Shown: positions 21,858-33,090 of the stretch, in pieces
How positions within the stretch are numbered: position 1 is the stretch's first letter
Layout of the letters: every line of letters begins with the position of its first letter
DNA from: Enterobacter sp. Bisph1
Lineage (GTDB): Bacteria > Pseudomonadota > Gammaproteobacteria > Enterobacterales > Enterobacteriaceae
Assembly (NCBI RefSeq): GCF_000814905.1
Contig: NZ_JXAG01000043.1
Span: 124,001 to 188,000, forward strand
DNA length: 64,000 nt
Direction: 5' to 3'
Program-made: the position numbers and the translations under genes
The notes under the pieces: model-generated
Told to the model about the DNA's origin: nothing
The model's database searches: none
What the model saw: the letters and a program-made list of their open reading frames with translations, nothing else

Positions 21858-23549
21858 ATGGCAATCACAATTGGCCTCGATTTCGGCAGCGATTCAGTAC
21901 GTGCGCTGGCGGTAGACTGTACATCCGGGGCGGAGATCGCCACCAGCGTCGAGTGGTATCCGCGCTGGCAGGAAGGGCGCTATTGCGATGCGCCGCATAA
22001 CCAGTTCCGCCACCATCCGCGCGATTACATTGAATCGATGGAGGCGGCGCTCAAAAATGTGCTGGCAGAGCTAAGCGATGCACAGCGTGCAGAGATTAAA
22101 GGTATTGGCGTAGACAGTACCGGCTCAACCCCCGCGCCGATTGATGCCGAAGGCCGCGTGCTGGCGCTGCGTCCGGAGTTTGCCGACAACCCGAACGCCA
22201 TGTTTGTGTTGTGGAAAGATCATACCGCCGTCGAAGAGGCAGAAGCGATTACCCGCTTATGCCACACCGCCGGTAAAACCGATTATTCGCGCTACATTGG
22301 CGGTATCTACTCCAGCGAATGGTTCTGGGCCAAAATCCTGCATGTTACCCGCGCCGACAACGCCGTGGCGCAGGCTGCCGCCTCATGGATTGAGCTGTGC
22401 GACTGGATCCCCGCCCTGCTCTCGGGCACTACGCATCCGCAAGCGATTCGTCGCGGCCGCTGCAGCGCCGGGCATAAATCCCTGTGGCACGAAAGCTGGG
22501 GCGGTCTGCCGCCTGCCACCTTCTTTGATGAACTCGATCCCATCATCAACAAACACCTGAGCTGGCCGCTGTTTACCGAGACTTTTACCGCCGATTTACC
22601 CGTCGGCACGCTGACGGCCGAGTGGGCGCAACGTCTGGGCTTGCCCGAGTCGGTAGCGATCTCCGGCGGCGCGTTTGACTGCCATATGGGTGCCGTTGGT
22701 GCTGGTGCGCAGCCGAATACGCTAGTGAAAGTGATTGGCACATCCACCTGCGACATTTTGATCGCTGACAAGCAGAGCGTCGGCGACCGCGCGGTGAAAG
22801 GTATTTGCGGCCAGGTTGACGGCAGCGTGGTGCCGGACTTTATCGGTCTGGAAGCCGGACAGTCCGCCTTTGGCGATATCTACGCTTGGTTTGGCCGCGT
22901 GTTGGGCTGGCCGCTGGAGCAGTTGGCCCAGCAGCACCCGGAACTGAAAGCGCAAATCAAAGCCAGCCAGAAACAGCTGCTGCCTGCGCTTACGGATGCG
23001 TGGGTGAAAAACCCCTCTCTCGAACATCTGCCGGTGATCCTGGACTGGTTTAACGGTCGCCGCACACCTAACGCCAATCAGCGCTTGAAAGGGGTGATCA
23101 CCGATTTGAACCTCGCCACTGACGCGCCAGCGCTGTTTGGCGGGCTGATTGCGGCAACGGCGTTTGGCGCGCGCGCCATTATGGAATGCTTCACCGAGCA
23201 GGGCATCGCCGTGGATAACGTGATGGCGCTGGGCGGTATCGCCCGTAAAAACCTCGGCGTAATGCAGGCCTGCTGCGACGTGTTAAACCGCCCATTACAG
23301 GTGGTGGAATCTGAACAGTGCTGTGCGTTAGGCGCGGCCATCTTTGCCGCCGTCGCCGCAAAAGTGCATACCGATATTCCTGCAGCACAGTTGAACATGG
23401 CCAGCGCTATCGAAAAAACCCTGCAGCCCAGCGCGCAGGCGCAACAGTTTGAACGCCTCTATCGCCGCTATCAGCAGTGGGCGAAGAGCGCCGAGCAACA
23501 CTATCTCCCTTCAGCCGCGACAGTCTCGCAGGCCGCGTTAACTCATTAA
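21858..23549 (+). CDS. araB: AraB, L-ribulokinase
   Basis: AraB phosphorylates L-ribulose to L-ribulose 5-phosphate. FGGY-family kinase of 563 residues (E. coli 566). N-terminal ATP/sugar fold begins [30 protein letters not shown] is near residue 83; catalytic-type [16 protein letters not shown] near 272; FGGY C-terminal [14 protein letters not shown] near 433 and GGIARKN near 457. First gene of araBAD after the AraC-controlled promoter. Confidence 0.97.
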   Translation: MAITIGLDFGSDSVRALAVDCTSGAEIATSVEWYPRWQEGRYCDAPHNQFRHHPRDYIESMEAALKNVLAELSDAQRAEIKGIGVDSTGSTPAPIDAEGRVLALRPEFADNPNAMFVLWKDHTAVEEAEAITRLCHTAGKTDYSRYIGGIYSSEWFWAKILHVTRADNAVAQAAASWIELCDWIPALLSGTTHPQAIRRGRCSAGHKSLWHESWGGLPPATFFDELDPIINKHLSWPLFTETFTADLPVGTLTAEWAQRLGLPESVAISGGAFDCHMGAVGAGAQPNTLVKVIGTSTCDILIADKQSVGDRAVKGICGQVDGSVVPDFIGLEAGQSAFGDIYAWFGRVLGWPLEQLAQQHPELKAQIKASQKQLLPALTDAWVKNPSLEHLPVILDWFNGRRTPNANQRLKGVITDLNLATDAPALFGGLIAATAFGARAIMECFTEQGIAVDNVMALGGIARKNLGVMQACCDVLNRPLQVVESEQCCALGAAIFAAVAAKVHTDIPAAQLNMASAIEKTLQPSAQAQQFERLYRRYQQWAKSAEQHYLPSAATVSQAALTH

Positions 23550-23559
23550 GGACAAGAAC

Positions 23560-25062
23560 ATGACTATTTTCGACAATTATGAAGTGTGGTTCGTCATTGG
23601 CAGCCAGCATCTGTACGGCCCGGAAGCCCTGAAACAGGTGACGAAGCACGCCGAACAGGTGGTCAACGCCCTCAATGCGGAAGCGAAACTCCCCTGCAAA
23701 CTGGTGCTGAAACCGCTGGGCACCTCGCCGGATGAGATCACCCATATCTGCCGCGACGCCAACTATGACGATAAATGCGCCGGGATGGTGGTTTGGCTGC
23801 ACACCTTCTCGCCGGCCAAAATGTGGATTAACGGCCTCGCGATCCTGAATAAACCACTGCTGCAATTCCATACCCAGTTCAATGCCTCCCTGCCGTGGGA
23901 TAGCATCGATATGGACTTTATGAACCTCAACCAGACCGCGCACGGCGGCCGCGAGTTCGGCTTTATCGGCGCGCGTATGCGTCTGCAGCACAGTGTAGTG
24001 ACCGGCCACTGGCAGGATCAACACGCCCAACAGCGTATCGGTTCCTGGATGCGTCAGGCGGTGTCTAAACAGGATACCCGCCATCTAAAAGTGGTGCGCT
24101 TCGGCGACAATATGCGTGAAGTGGCAGTGACGGACGGCGATAAAGTTGCCGCCCAGATCAAGTTCGGCTTCTCCGTTAATACCTGGGGCGTTGGCGATCT
24201 GGTACAGGTGGTCAACGCGGTGAGCGACGGCGATATCAACGCGCTGGTTGATGAGTATGAGAGCAGCTACAACCTGACGGCGGCCGCACAGGTTAATGGC
24301 GAAAAACGCCAGAACGTGATTGATGCCGCGCGTATCGAGCTTGGCATAAAACGCTTCCTTGAAGAGGGTGGTTTCCACGCCTTTACCACCACTTTTGAAG
24401 ATCTGCACGGCCTGAAACAGCTGCCGGGTTTAGCGGTACAACGTTTGATGCAGCAAGGCTACGGCTTTGCCGGTGAAGGTGACTGGAAAACCGCTGCGCT
24501 GCTGCGCATTATGAAAGTGATGTCCGGCGGCTTAGGCGGCGGCACCTCCTTTATGGAGGATTACACCTACCACTTTGAAAACGGCAACGACCTGGTGCTC
24601 GGCTCGCATATGCTGGAAGTGTGCCCCTCCATCGCGATTGATGAAAAACCGACGCTGGATGTGCAATACCTCGGTATTGGCGGCAAAGCCGATCCGGCAC
24701 GCCTGATTTTCTCTACCAAAACCGGCCCGGCGATTAACGCCAGCCTGATCGATTTAGGCGATCGCTTCCGCCTGCTGGTGAATAGCGTTGAAGCAGTAAA
24801 AACCCCGCATGATCTGCCGAAACTGCCGGTCGCCAACGCCCTGTGGAAAGCGCTGCCGGATCTGCCAACCGCCTCAGAAGCATGGATCCTCGCCGGCGGT
24901 GCGCACCATACCGTCTTTAGCCAGGCGCTGACCCTTGAAGATATGCGCCAGTTCAGCGAACTGCACGATATTGAACTGACGGTTATCGATAACGACACCC
25001 GCCTGCCGGCGTTTAAAGACGCGCTGCGCTGGAACGAAGTTTATTACGGTTCAAAACGTTAA
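23560..25062 (+). CDS. araA: AraA, L-arabinose isomerase
   Basis: AraA converts L-arabinose to L-ribulose, a Mn-dependent enzyme of 500 residues as in E. coli. It begins [20 protein letters not shown]; the conserved substrate/metal region includes [20 protein letters not shown] around residue 325 (active-site Glu) and HMLEVCPS near 350. It starts 10 bases after araB with AAGGACAAG as ribosome-binding site. Confidence 0.98.
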   Translation: MTIFDNYEVWFVIGSQHLYGPEALKQVTKHAEQVVNALNAEAKLPCKLVLKPLGTSPDEITHICRDANYDDKCAGMVVWLHTFSPAKMWINGLAILNKPLLQFHTQFNASLPWDSIDMDFMNLNQTAHGGREFGFIGARMRLQHSVVTGHWQDQHAQQRIGSWMRQAVSKQDTRHLKVVRFGDNMREVAVTDGDKVAAQIKFGFSVNTWGVGDLVQVVNAVSDGDINALVDEYESSYNLTAAAQVNGEKRQNVIDAARIELGIKRFLEEGGFHAFTTTFEDLHGLKQLPGLAVQRLMQQGYGFAGEGDWKTAALLRIMKVMSGGLGGGTSFMEDYTYHFENGNDLVLGSHMLEVCPSIAIDEKPTLDVQYLGIGGKADPARLIFSTKTGPAINASLIDLGDRFRLLVNSVEAVKTPHDLPKLPVANALWKALPDLPTASEAWILAGGAHHTVFSQALTLEDMRQFSELHDIELTVIDNDTRLPAFKDALRWNEVYYGSKR

Positions 25063-25074
25063 CAGGGAACACCC

Positions 25075-25097
25075 GGCCTGCTGCGGCAGGCCCTTTT
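25075..25097 (+). terminator. Hairpin between araA and araD
   Basis: Perfect 7-bp stem GGCCTGC/GCAGGCC with TGCG loop, followed by CTTTTCC, in the 48-base araA-araD gap. It resembles a weak terminator or mRNA 3'-stabilising hairpin; E. coli also has a repeat element in this gap. It could lower araD expression or protect araBA mRNA. Confidence 0.55.
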
Positions 25098-25110
25098 CCT
25101 GGAGGAACGC

Positions 25111-25806
25111 ATGTTAGAAGCATTGAAACAGCAGGTGCTGGAAGCCAATCTGGCGCTACCGAAACATAACCTCGTTACCCTGACCTGGGGCAACGTCAGC
25201 GCCGTCGATCGCGCAAGCGGCATGATGGTGATTAAGCCTTCCGGCGTCGATTACAGCGTGATGACCGCAAACGACATGGTGGTGGTCAATATCACCACCG
25301 GTGAAGTGGTGGAAGGCAATAAAAAACCCTCTTCCGATACGCCAACCCATCGTCTGCTTTACCAGGCGTTTCCGACAATTGGTGGCATTGTGCATACCCA
25401 TTCGCGCCACGCGACTATCTGGGCGCAGGCCGGTCAGCCAATTCCGGCCACGGGAACCACTCACGCAGATTATTTCTACGGCGAGATCCCCTGCACCCGC
25501 AAAATGACCGATGAGGAGATAAACGGCGAGTATGAGTGGGAAACCGGCAATGTGATTGTCGAAACCTTTGAGAAAAAAGGCATCGAACCGGCGCAAATGC
25601 CCGGCGTGCTGGTGCATTCCCACGGCCCGTTCGCCTGGGGTAAAAACGCCGATGACGCCGTCCATAACGCCATCGTGCTGGAAGAAGTCGCCTATATGGG
25701 CATCTTTAGCCGCCAGCTCGCCCCACAGCTTCCTCCCATGCAACAAACGCTGCTGGATAAACACTATTTGCGTAAACACGGCGCGAAGGCCTATTACGGC
25801 CAATAA
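25111..25806 (+). CDS. araD: AraD, L-ribulose-5-phosphate 4-epimerase
   Basis: AraD converts L-ribulose 5-phosphate to D-xylulose 5-phosphate, feeding the pentose phosphate pathway. 231 residues as in E. coli. Class II aldolase-like fold with [21 protein letters not shown] near residue 25 and zinc-ligand histidines in [15 protein letters not shown] (about 94-97) and [10 protein letters not shown] (about 171). Preceded by CTGGAGGAACGC. End of araBAD. Confidence 0.97.
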   Translation: MLEALKQQVLEANLALPKHNLVTLTWGNVSAVDRASGMMVIKPSGVDYSVMTANDMVVVNITTGEVVEGNKKPSSDTPTHRLLYQAFPTIGGIVHTHSRHATIWAQAGQPIPATGTTHADYFYGEIPCTRKMTDEEINGEYEWETGNVIVETFEKKGIEPAQMPGVLVHSHGPFAWGKNADDAVHNAIVLEEVAYMGIFSRQLAPQLPPMQQTLLDKHYLRKHGAKAYYGQ

Positions 25807-25822
25807 CTGTATAAAACCACAG
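25807..25822 (+). promoter_or_regulatory. LexA box of polB
   Basis: CTGTATAAAACCACAG fits the LexA consensus CTGT-N8-ACAG and sits at the -35 region of the polB promoter, as in E. coli (polB is the SOS gene dinA). It starts immediately after the araD stop. Confidence 0.88.
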
Positions 25823-25827
25823 CACCT

Positions 25828-25867
25828 AAAAACAAACCAGGCTATAATCTCGCCTGGTTTTGTTTTA
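25828..25867 (+). terminator. araBAD terminator containing the polB -10 box
   Basis: Long inverted repeat: AACAAACCAGGC (25831-25842) pairs with GCCTGGTTTTGTT (25852-25864) with one bulge, followed by TTTA. The loop holds TATAAT (25843-25848), which is well placed to be the -10 of the LexA-controlled polB promoter. The same arrangement is recalled for E. coli. Confidence 0.8.
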
Positions 25868-25879
25868 TGAGAGACGGCT

Positions 25880-28237
25880 GTGGCGCAGGCGCAAGAAGGT
25901 TTTATTTTAACCCGACACTGGCGGGATACCGCCAGCGGCACCGAGGTGGAGTTCTGGCTGGCAACGGATAACGGTCCGCTGCGCGTTGTTCTGCCGCCCC
26001 AGGAGTCCGTCGCCTTTATCCCTGCAGCTCAGGTAGAAAAAGCGAAACGGGCACTGCGTGATGAAAAGCAGTGGCGCTTAACGCCGCTAAACCTTAACGA
26101 CTTTCAGCGCCAGCCGGTGTACGGCCTTTACTGTCGCGCCCATCGCCAGCTAATGCGCATAGAGAAAATGCTGCGCGACGAGCACATCACCGTCTATGAA
26201 GCCGATATTCGCCCACCGGAGCGCTTTCTGATGGAGCGCTTTATTACCGCGCCGGTATGGGTCGACGGCACGCCGCAAGGCGACGCACTGGTCGAGGCGC
26301 GCCTGAAACCCAGCCCGCACTATCGCCCGCCGCTAAAATGGGTTTCGCTGGATATCGAAACCAGCCGCCACGGGGAGCTGTACTGTATCGGTCTTGAGGG
26401 CTGCGGACAGCGCACGGTCTATATGCTTGGCCCAGAGAACGGCAGCGCACAAGGGCTGGATTTCTCTCTCGAGTATGTTGCCAGCCGCCCGCAACTGCTG
26501 GAAAAACTCAACGCCTGGTTTGCCGCCCACGATCCCGATGTCCTCATTGGCTGGAATGTTGTCCAGTTCGATCTGCGGGTGCTGCAAAAAAGCGCCGAGC
26601 GCTATCGCGTGCCGCTGAGGCTGGGGCGAAACGGCAGCGAACTGGAGTGGCGCGAGCACGGTTTTAAAAATGGTGTCTTCTTCGCCCAGGCCACCGGCCG
26701 GCTGATAATCGACGGCATTGAAGCGCTGAAATCCGCCTTCTGGAACTTCTCCTCCTTCTCGTTGGAAGCGGTCGCCAGAGAGCTGCTCGGCGAAGGGAAA
26801 GCGATTGATAATCCCTGGGATCGTATGGATGAGATCGATCGCCGCTTCGCGCAGGATAAACCGGCGCTGGCTACCTACAACCTAAAAGATTGCGAGCTGG
26901 TAACGCGTATCTTCCATAAAACGGAGATCATGCCGTTTCTGCTGGAGCGCGCCACGGTAAACGGTTTGCCCGCTGACCGTCACGGCGGCTCGGTGGCCTC
27001 TTTCAGCCACCTCTATATCCCGCGCATGCACCGGGCGGGCTATGTCGCGCCGAATCTTGGTAGCGTACCGCCGCAGGCCAGCCCCGGCGGCTATGTGATG
27101 GATTCTCGCCCCGGTCTGTATGATTCGGTATTGGTACTGGATTACAAAAGCCTCTACCCCTCTATTATCCGCACCTTTCTGATCGATCCCGTCGGCCTGG
27201 TGGAAGGGATGGCGCAGCCGGATAACACTCACAGTACGGAAGGTTTCCTTGGCGCATGGTTCTCCCGCGAGAAACATTGCCTGCCGGGGATCGTTGGGCA
27301 GATCTGGGACGGGCGCGATGAAGCTAAACGCCAGGGCAATAAGCCGCTATCTCAGGCGTTGAAGATCATTATGAATGCGCTCTATGGCGTACTCGGCACC
27401 AGCGCCTGCCGCTTTTTCGATCCCCGCTTAGCCTCATCGATCACCATGCGCGGCCACCAGATCATGTTGCAGACCAGGGCGCTGATAGAAGCGCAGGGTT
27501 ATGACGTTATCTATGGCGATACCGATTCAACGTTTGTCTGGCTAAAGCAAGCCCACAGTGAAGAAGCCGCCGCGCAGATTGGCCGTGCGCTGGTCGAGCA
27601 TGTAAATAGTTGGTGGGCGCAGCATCTTAAAGAGCAGCAGTTGGAGAGCGCGCTGGAGCTGGAGTTTGAAACCCATTTTTGCCGTTTTCTGATGCCAACC
27701 ATTCGTGGCACCGAACAGGGCAGCAAAAAACGCTACGCCGGAATGATTCAGGAAGGCGAGACGCAGCGCATGGTCTTTAAGGGACTCGAAACCGTGCGCA
27801 CAGACTGGACGCCGCTGGCGCAGCAGTTCCAGCAAACGCTCTATTTGCGCGTGTTTCGCAATGAGCCTTACCAGGACTATATTCGCGACACTATTGCCCG
27901 CCTGATGGCGGGCGAACTCGATGACCAACTGGTGTATCGCAAGCGCCTGCGCAGAGCGCTGGCGGATTATGAACGTAACGTGCCGCCCCATGTGCGCGCC
28001 GCGCGGCTGGCGGATGAAGAGAACCTTAAACGCGGGCGTCCGGCGCAGTACCAAAACCGCGGTACGATTAAGTACGTCTGGACTACCAGCGGACCAGAAC
28101 CAGTGGATTATCAACGCTCGCCTCTTGATTACGATCACTACCTGACGAAGCAGTTGCAGCCGGTTGCCGAGGGAATTCTGCCTTTCCTTAACGATGATTT
28201 TGCTACACTGGTTACAGGTCAACTGGGACTCTTTTGA
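25880..28237 (+). CDS. polB: DNA polymerase II
   Basis: Family-B DNA polymerase with 3'-5' proofreading, SOS-induced, active in replication restart and lesion bypass. 785 residues (E. coli 783). Exonuclease motif [15 protein letters not shown] near 150; polymerase motif [15 protein letters not shown] near 417; motif [10 protein letters not shown] near 495; motif [11 protein letters not shown] near 545. Start is GTG at 25880 ([14 protein letters not shown]), as in E. coli, 57 bases after the LexA box. Confidence 0.97.
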   Translation: MAQAQEGFILTRHWRDTASGTEVEFWLATDNGPLRVVLPPQESVAFIPAAQVEKAKRALRDEKQWRLTPLNLNDFQRQPVYGLYCRAHRQLMRIEKMLRDEHITVYEADIRPPERFLMERFITAPVWVDGTPQGDALVEARLKPSPHYRPPLKWVSLDIETSRHGELYCIGLEGCGQRTVYMLGPENGSAQGLDFSLEYVASRPQLLEKLNAWFAAHDPDVLIGWNVVQFDLRVLQKSAERYRVPLRLGRNGSELEWREHGFKNGVFFAQATGRLIIDGIEALKSAFWNFSSFSLEAVARELLGEGKAIDNPWDRMDEIDRRFAQDKPALATYNLKDCELVTRIFHKTEIMPFLLERATVNGLPADRHGGSVASFSHLYIPRMHRAGYVAPNLGSVPPQASPGGYVMDSRPGLYDSVLVLDYKSLYPSIIRTFLIDPVGLVEGMAQPDNTHSTEGFLGAWFSREKHCLPGIVGQIWDGRDEAKRQGNKPLSQALKIIMNALYGVLGTSACRFFDPRLASSITMRGHQIMLQTRALIEAQGYDVIYGDTDSTFVWLKQAHSEEAAAQIGRALVEHVNSWWAQHLKEQQLESALELEFETHFCRFLMPTIRGTEQGSKKRYAGMIQEGETQRMVFKGLETVRTDWTPLAQQFQQTLYLRVFRNEPYQDYIRDTIARLMAGELDDQLVYRKRLRRALADYERNVPPHVRAARLADEENLKRGRPAQYQNRGTIKYVWTTSGPEPVDYQRSPLDYDHYLTKQLQPVAEGILPFLNDDFATLVTGQLGLF

Positions 28238-28401
28238 AGTTTACTTGCCTGTTTCCTGCGGGAACCGTCGCTGTTATGCACGGATTTTCTCGCGTTGAGG
28301 TCGCACAAGCGCCTCAAAGACGGCGGGTATAGATAGTGACGAAAGGGATTGCTTCCTTTACCATAGCGCCCTTCCTTTTTCTGGCCCCAAATTTCATCCG
28401 C

Positions 28402-28419
28402 CCGCCTGCCTCCAGGCGG
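28402..28419. other. Small hairpin upstream of rapA
   Basis: CCGCCTG/CAGGCGG with a CCTC loop (28402-28419), 42 bases before the rapA start, in the 223-base polB-rapA gap. No T tract follows on the plus strand, so it is more likely an mRNA-leader or REP-like structure than a terminator. The rest of the gap should hold the rapA promoter, which I cannot place firmly. Confidence 0.45.
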
Positions 28420-28460
28420 TGACGAACTATTGCCTGCAATTTGAGATAAAGAGTTCATTT

Positions 28461-31367
28461 ATGCCCTTTACACTTGGTCAACGCTGGATTAGCGATACGG
28501 AAAGCGAACTCGGACTCGGCACCGTTGTTGCTATCGATGCGCGCACGGTTACCCTCCTTTTCCCGGCAACGGGTGAAAACCGTCTGTACGCCCGCAGCGA
28601 CTCCCCGGTTACCCGCGTGATGTTTAACCCCGGTGATACGGTCACCAGCCATGAAGGCTGGCAGCTCACGATTGAAGAGGTAAAAGAGGAAAACGGCCTG
28701 CTTGCTTATATCGGTACGCGCCTCGACACCCAGGAGAGCGACGTTATCCTGCGTGAAGTGCTGCTCGACAGCAAATTGGTGTTCAGCAAGCCGCAAGACC
28801 GCCTGTTCGCCGGGCAGATCGACAGAATGGATCGTTTCGCCCTGCGCTTTCGCGCGCGTAAATACCAAAGTGAACAGTACCGCATGCCGTGGAGCGGGCT
28901 GCGCGGTCAGCGCACTAACCTTATCCCTCATCAGCTGCATATCGCCCACGATGTCGGCCGCCGCCACGCACCGCGCGTGCTGCTGGCAGATGAAGTGGGG
29001 CTGGGCAAAACCATCGAAGCCGGGATGATCCTGCATCAGCAGTTACTCGCAGGCGCGGCGGAACGCGTGCTGATCGTGGTGCCGGAAACCCTGCAGCACC
29101 AGTGGCTGGTTGAGATGCTGCGTCGTTTCAACCTGCGTTTCGCGCTGTTTGATGATGAACGTTATGCCGAAGCGCAGCATGATGCCGACAACCCGTTCGA
29201 AACCGAACAGCTGGTAATTTGTTCCCTCGATTTTGTGCGTCGCAGTAAGCAACGCCTTGAGCATCTGTGCGATGCCGAGTGGGATCTGCTGGTGGTCGAT
29301 GAAGCGCATCATCTGGTGTGGAGCGAAAACGAAGCCAGCCGTGAATATCTGGCGATTGAGCAACTGGCCGAGCGCGTACCGGGCATTTTGCTGTTAACCG
29401 CCACGCCGGAACAGCTGGGTATGGAGAGCCACTTTGCCCGTCTGCGCCTGCTGGATGCGAACCGCTTCCATGATTTCGCCCAGTTTGTCGAAGAGCAGAA
29501 AAACTACCGCCCGGTCGCCGATGCTGTGGCCCTGCTGCTGGCGGGCGAGCGCCTGAGCAATGATGATCTGAACAGGTTAAGCGAACTGGTCGGCGAGCAG
29601 GATATCGAACCGCTGCTGCAAACCGCCAACAGCGATCGCGAAGGCGCGACTGCCGCCCGCCAGGAGCTGATTTCCATGCTGATGGACAGACACGGCACCA
29701 GCCGCGTGCTGTTCCGTAACACCCGTAACGGCGTAAAAGGCTTCCCAAAACGCGAGCTGCACACCGTTAAATTGCCGCTGCCGACGCAGTATCAAACGGC
29801 AATCAAAGTCTCCGGCATTATGGGTGCGCGTAAGAGCCTGGAAGAGCGCGCCCGCGATATGCTCTATCCGGAGCAGATCTATCAGGAATTTGAAGGCGAT
29901 AGCGGTACCTGGTGGAACTTCGATCCGCGCGTTGAGTGGCTGATGGGCTACCTGACCAGCCACCGTTCGCAAAAAGTGTTGGTGATCTGCGCGAAAGCGG
30001 CCACTGCGCTACAGCTGGAGCAGGTGCTGCGTGAGCGCGAAGGGATCCGCGCAGCGGTATTCCACGAAGGCATGTCAATTATTGAACGCGACCGCGCGGC
30101 GGCCTGGTTTAGCGAAGAAGACAGCGGCGCGCAGGTGCTGCTGTGTTCGGAAATCGGCTCGGAAGGGCGTAACTTCCAGTTCGCCAGCAGTCTTGTGATG
30201 TTCGATCTGCCCTTCAACCCGGATCTGCTGGAGCAGCGTATCGGCCGTCTGGATCGTATTGGCCAGGCCCACGATATCCAGATTCATGTCCCATATCTGG
30301 AAAAAACCGCGCAGTCGGTGCTGGTACGCTGGTATCACGAAGGGCTGGACGCTTTCGAACACACCTGCCCTACCGGGCGCGCTATTTACGATAGCGTGCA
30401 TGCAGAGCTGATTAATTACCTGGCCGCGCCGGAAAACAGCGACGGCTTTGAGCAACTGATTAAATCCTGTCGTGAGCAGCACGACGCGCTGAAAACGCAG
30501 CTGGAACAGGGCCGCGACCGTCTGCTGGAGATCCACTCTAACGGCGGTGAAAAAGCGCAGGCGCTGGCGGAAAGTATTGCCGAGCAGGACGACGATACCG
30601 CGCTTATCGCCTTCGCCATGAACCTGTTCGATATCGTGGGCATTAACCAGGACGATCGCGGTGAGAACATGATCGTGCTGACGCCAGGAGATCATATGCT
30701 GGTGCCGGATTTCCCAGGGCTGCCGGAAGATGGCTGCACCATTACCTTTGATCGCGATGTCGCCCTTTCGCGTGAAGATGCGCAGTTTGTCACCTGGGAA
30801 CACCCGATTATCCGTAACGGCCTGGATCTGATCCTCTCCGGCGATACCGGCAGCAGCACCATTTCGCTGCTGAAAAACAAAGCACTGCCCGTCGGTACGC
30901 TGCTGCTGGAGCTGGTTTATGTGGTGGAAGCACAGGCGCCAAAACAGCTGCAGTTAAACCGCTTCCTGCCGTCGACGCCGATCCGCCTGCTGGTGGATAA
31001 AAACGGCACCAACCTGGCAGGCCAGGTGGAGTTCGAAAGCTTTAACCGCCAGCTTAGCGCCGTGAATCGTCACACCGGCAGTAAGCTGGTGAACGCGGTG
31101 CAGCAGGAAGTGCATACCATTTTGCAAAAAGGCGAAGTGCAGGTGGAAACCGCCGCGCGGGCGTTGATTGACGCGGCCCGTAGCGAAGCGGATGAAAAAC
31201 TGTCGGCTGAGCTGTCCCGTCTTGAGGCGTTAAAAGCGGTGAACCCGAACATTCGCGATGACGAACTGGCGGCGATTGAGAGCAACCGCCTGCAGGTGAT
31301 GCAGAGCCTGGATCAGGCCAGCTGGCGCCTCGACGCGCTGCGCCTGATTGTCGTGACGCATCAGTAA
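28461..31367 (+). CDS. rapA: RapA (HepA), RNA polymerase recycling ATPase
   Basis: RapA is a Swi2/Snf2-type ATPase bound to RNA polymerase core that helps recycle it after termination. The start [20 protein letters not shown] gives 968 residues as in E. coli; a start 14 codons upstream lacks conservation. N-terminal Tudor-like domains (about 1-110), then the translocase with Walker [17 protein letters not shown] near 178, DEAHH near 280, TATPEQLGM, and helicase motifs in the second lobe ([26 protein letters not shown]). C-terminal spacer and Rpb2-like region follow. Confidence 0.97.
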   Translation: MPFTLGQRWISDTESELGLGTVVAIDARTVTLLFPATGENRLYARSDSPVTRVMFNPGDTVTSHEGWQLTIEEVKEENGLLAYIGTRLDTQESDVILREVLLDSKLVFSKPQDRLFAGQIDRMDRFALRFRARKYQSEQYRMPWSGLRGQRTNLIPHQLHIAHDVGRRHAPRVLLADEVGLGKTIEAGMILHQQLLAGAAERVLIVVPETLQHQWLVEMLRRFNLRFALFDDERYAEAQHDADNPFETEQLVICSLDFVRRSKQRLEHLCDAEWDLLVVDEAHHLVWSENEASREYLAIEQLAERVPGILLLTATPEQLGMESHFARLRLLDANRFHDFAQFVEEQKNYRPVADAVALLLAGERLSNDDLNRLSELVGEQDIEPLLQTANSDREGATAARQELISMLMDRHGTSRVLFRNTRNGVKGFPKRELHTVKLPLPTQYQTAIKVSGIMGARKSLEERARDMLYPEQIYQEFEGDSGTWWNFDPRVEWLMGYLTSHRSQKVLVICAKAATALQLEQVLREREGIRAAVFHEGMSIIERDRAAAWFSEEDSGAQVLLCSEIGSEGRNFQFASSLVMFDLPFNPDLLEQRIGRLDRIGQAHDIQIHVPYLEKTAQSVLVRWYHEGLDAFEHTCPTGRAIYDSVHAELINYLAAPENSDGFEQLIKSCREQHDALKTQLEQGRDRLLEIHSNGGEKAQALAESIAEQDDDTALIAFAMNLFDIVGINQDDRGENMIVLTPGDHMLVPDFPGLPEDGCTITFDRDVALSREDAQFVTWEHPIIRNGLDLILSGDTGSSTISLLKNKALPVGTLLLELVYVVEAQAPKQLQLNRFLPSTPIRLLVDKNGTNLAGQVEFESFNRQLSAVNRHTGSKLVNAVQQEVHTILQKGEVQVETAARALIDAARSEADEKLSAELSRLEALKAVNPNIRDDELAAIESNRLQVMQSLDQASWRLDALRLIVVTHQ

Positions 31368-31378
31368 CGGAGCCGGTG

Positions 31379-32038
31379 ATGTTAATGGAACCCTACAATC
31401 CGCCGCAGGATCCCTGGTTGGTCATTCTCTATCAGGATGCGCATATTATGGTCGTCAACAAGCCCAGCGGCTTGTTGTCAGTGCCCGGCCGTCTGGAAGA
31501 GCACAAAGATAGCGTGATGACGCGCATTCAGCGTGATTTTCCGCAGGCTGAGTCGGTGCACCGCCTGGATATGGCGACCAGCGGTGTGATTGTAGTGGCG
31601 CTGACCAAAAGCGCCGAACGTGAGTTAAAACGTCAGTTCCGTGAACGTGAGCCGAAAAAGCAGTATCTGGCCCGCGTGTGGGGTCATCCGCAAAAAGCGC
31701 AAGGGCTGGTGGATTTACCGCTGATTTGTGACTGGCCGAACCGGCCAAAGCAGAAGGTCTGTTTTGAAACCGGTAAAACGGCACAAACGGAATATGAGGT
31801 GCTGGCCCTTGACGATGATGGCAGCGCGCGGGTGCGGCTGAAGCCGATCACCGGACGTTCGCATCAGCTGCGTGTGCATATGTTAGCGTTAGGCCATCCG
31901 ATCCTCGGCGACCGGTTTTACGCAACGCCAGAAGCGCTGGCGATGGCACCGCGTTTACTGCTGCATGCAGAGACGCTCACTATCACCCATCCGGCCTTTG
32001 GTAACAGCATGACGTTTAAAGCGCCGGTGGATTTCTAA
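31379..32038 (+). CDS. rluA: RluA, dual 23S rRNA/tRNA pseudouridine synthase
   Basis: RluA makes pseudouridine at 23S U746 and at position 32 of several tRNAs. 219 residues from MLMEPYNPPQDPW (E. coli MGMENYNPPQEPW, 219). Catalytic aspartate in ESVHRLDMATSGV near residue 64; KPITGRSHQLRVHMLALGHP is the conserved RluA-family C-terminal motif. A GTG one codon earlier and an ATG two codons later are alternative starts. It lies 11 bases after rapA, likely one transcript. Confidence 0.96.
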   Translation: MLMEPYNPPQDPWLVILYQDAHIMVVNKPSGLLSVPGRLEEHKDSVMTRIQRDFPQAESVHRLDMATSGVIVVALTKSAERELKRQFREREPKKQYLARVWGHPQKAQGLVDLPLICDWPNRPKQKVCFETGKTAQTEYEVLALDDDGSARVRLKPITGRSHQLRVHMLALGHPILGDRFYATPEALAMAPRLLLHAETLTITHPAFGNSMTFKAPVDF

Positions 32039-32043
32039 AAATT

Positions 32044-32068
32044 CTCCCGGTCTGCTGGCCGGGAGAGT
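32044..32068. terminator. Terminator between convergent rluA and djlA
   Basis: Stem CTCCCGG/CCGGGAG with an eight-base loop. A/T tracts on both sides (AAAAATT before, GTTT after) suit termination in both directions. Confidence 0.8.
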
Positions 32069-32077
32069 TTCATATCC

Positions 32078-32893
32078 TTAACGAAAGCCTTTCTGCTCGC
32101 GAATAAGTTCGTACGCCTTCTGAATTTCCTGCGCTTTCTGCTTCGCCATCTCCATCATCTCCGGCGGTAAACCTTTTGCCACCAGCTTGTCCGGATGGTG
32201 CTCGCTCATCAGTTTACGGTACGCGCGCTTGATGGTGGTCGTGTCGTCCGATGGCTTAACCCCCAGCACGTTACACGCATCTTCCAGCGTCGGCCCTCGT
32301 TGCGCCTGCTGCCAGCCACCGCCCGCCTGTTGCTGTTGATAACCGCCGCCAAACTGCGCTCCACCCTGCATCATGCGCAGAAACTGATCGAACTGCATGC
32401 GGGAAATGCCCAGCTCCTCGGCAATGACGTACAGCACTTCGCGCTCGCTGGGATGCAGCGATCCGTCGGCGAAGGCCGCCTGGATTTGAATTTCCAGAAA
32501 CATCCTAATCAAGTCGAAACGGCCAAAGCAGACGCTGCGAAACTGACGCATTTTTTCGCGAAGCGGATAGTTATCCGTTTTGCCGACGCGAAAAGCCTGC
32601 TGCGCTGCGCTGCGCGACTCGCCGTGCAGGTTTAGACGATCCATAAACAGGCTGGCGACCTGGATATCCGCTTCGGTCACCCGGCCTTTCGATTTGGTCA
32701 GATGTCCCATCACCTCAAAGGTGGTGGCGAAGAAGAGCGTCTGACGTTCGCGCTGGTTGGCAAACCACGCCATTTTACGGCTGCGCGCCTTGTCAAAAAA
32801 ATGCCCGATTATCAGCCCCAGAACCGCGCCCCAAAAGCCGCCGCCCATGAAAAGAGCGATGACTACACCAACCACTTTCCCCCAATACTGCAT
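32078..32893 (-). CDS. djlA: DjlA, membrane-anchored J-domain co-chaperone
   Basis: DjlA is an inner-membrane type III J-protein that stimulates DnaK and influences the Rcs envelope stress response. 271 residues as in E. coli. One N-terminal membrane segment with glycine-rich face ([22 protein letters not shown], summarised; about residues 7-30), a TerB-like helical middle domain, a Gln/Gly-rich linker ([11 protein letters not shown]) and a C-terminal J-domain with HPD in MSEHHPDKL near residue 235. Divergent from lptD. Confidence 0.96.
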   Translation of the reverse strand: MQYWGKVVGVVIALFMGGGFWGAVLGLIIGHFFDKARSRKMAWFANQRERQTLFFATTFEVMGHLTKSKGRVTEADIQVASLFMDRLNLHGESRSAAQQAFRVGKTDNYPLREKMRQFRSVCFGRFDLIRMFLEIQIQAAFADGSLHPSEREVLYVIAEELGISRMQFDQFLRMMQGGAQFGGGYQQQQAGGGWQQAQRGPTLEDACNVLGVKPSDDTTTIKRAYRKLMSEHHPDKLVAKGLPPEMMEMAKQKAQEIQKAYELIREQKGFR

Positions 32894-33090
32894 ATACTCC
32901 CCAAATCGTCATGCCGTCGGCTAAAATTTGCTTTATCATACCCGTCATTCTATGCCGTGCACAGGCGCAGTCTTCTTCGATCTGGCTCGAACGCGGGCAG
33001 GATTAAAACTAGCGTTGCAATGGCGAGTAAGTTAGTCTCTGACCGTTTGCCAGCCTAAAGCCACAGATGACGGAACAACAAATACAACGT

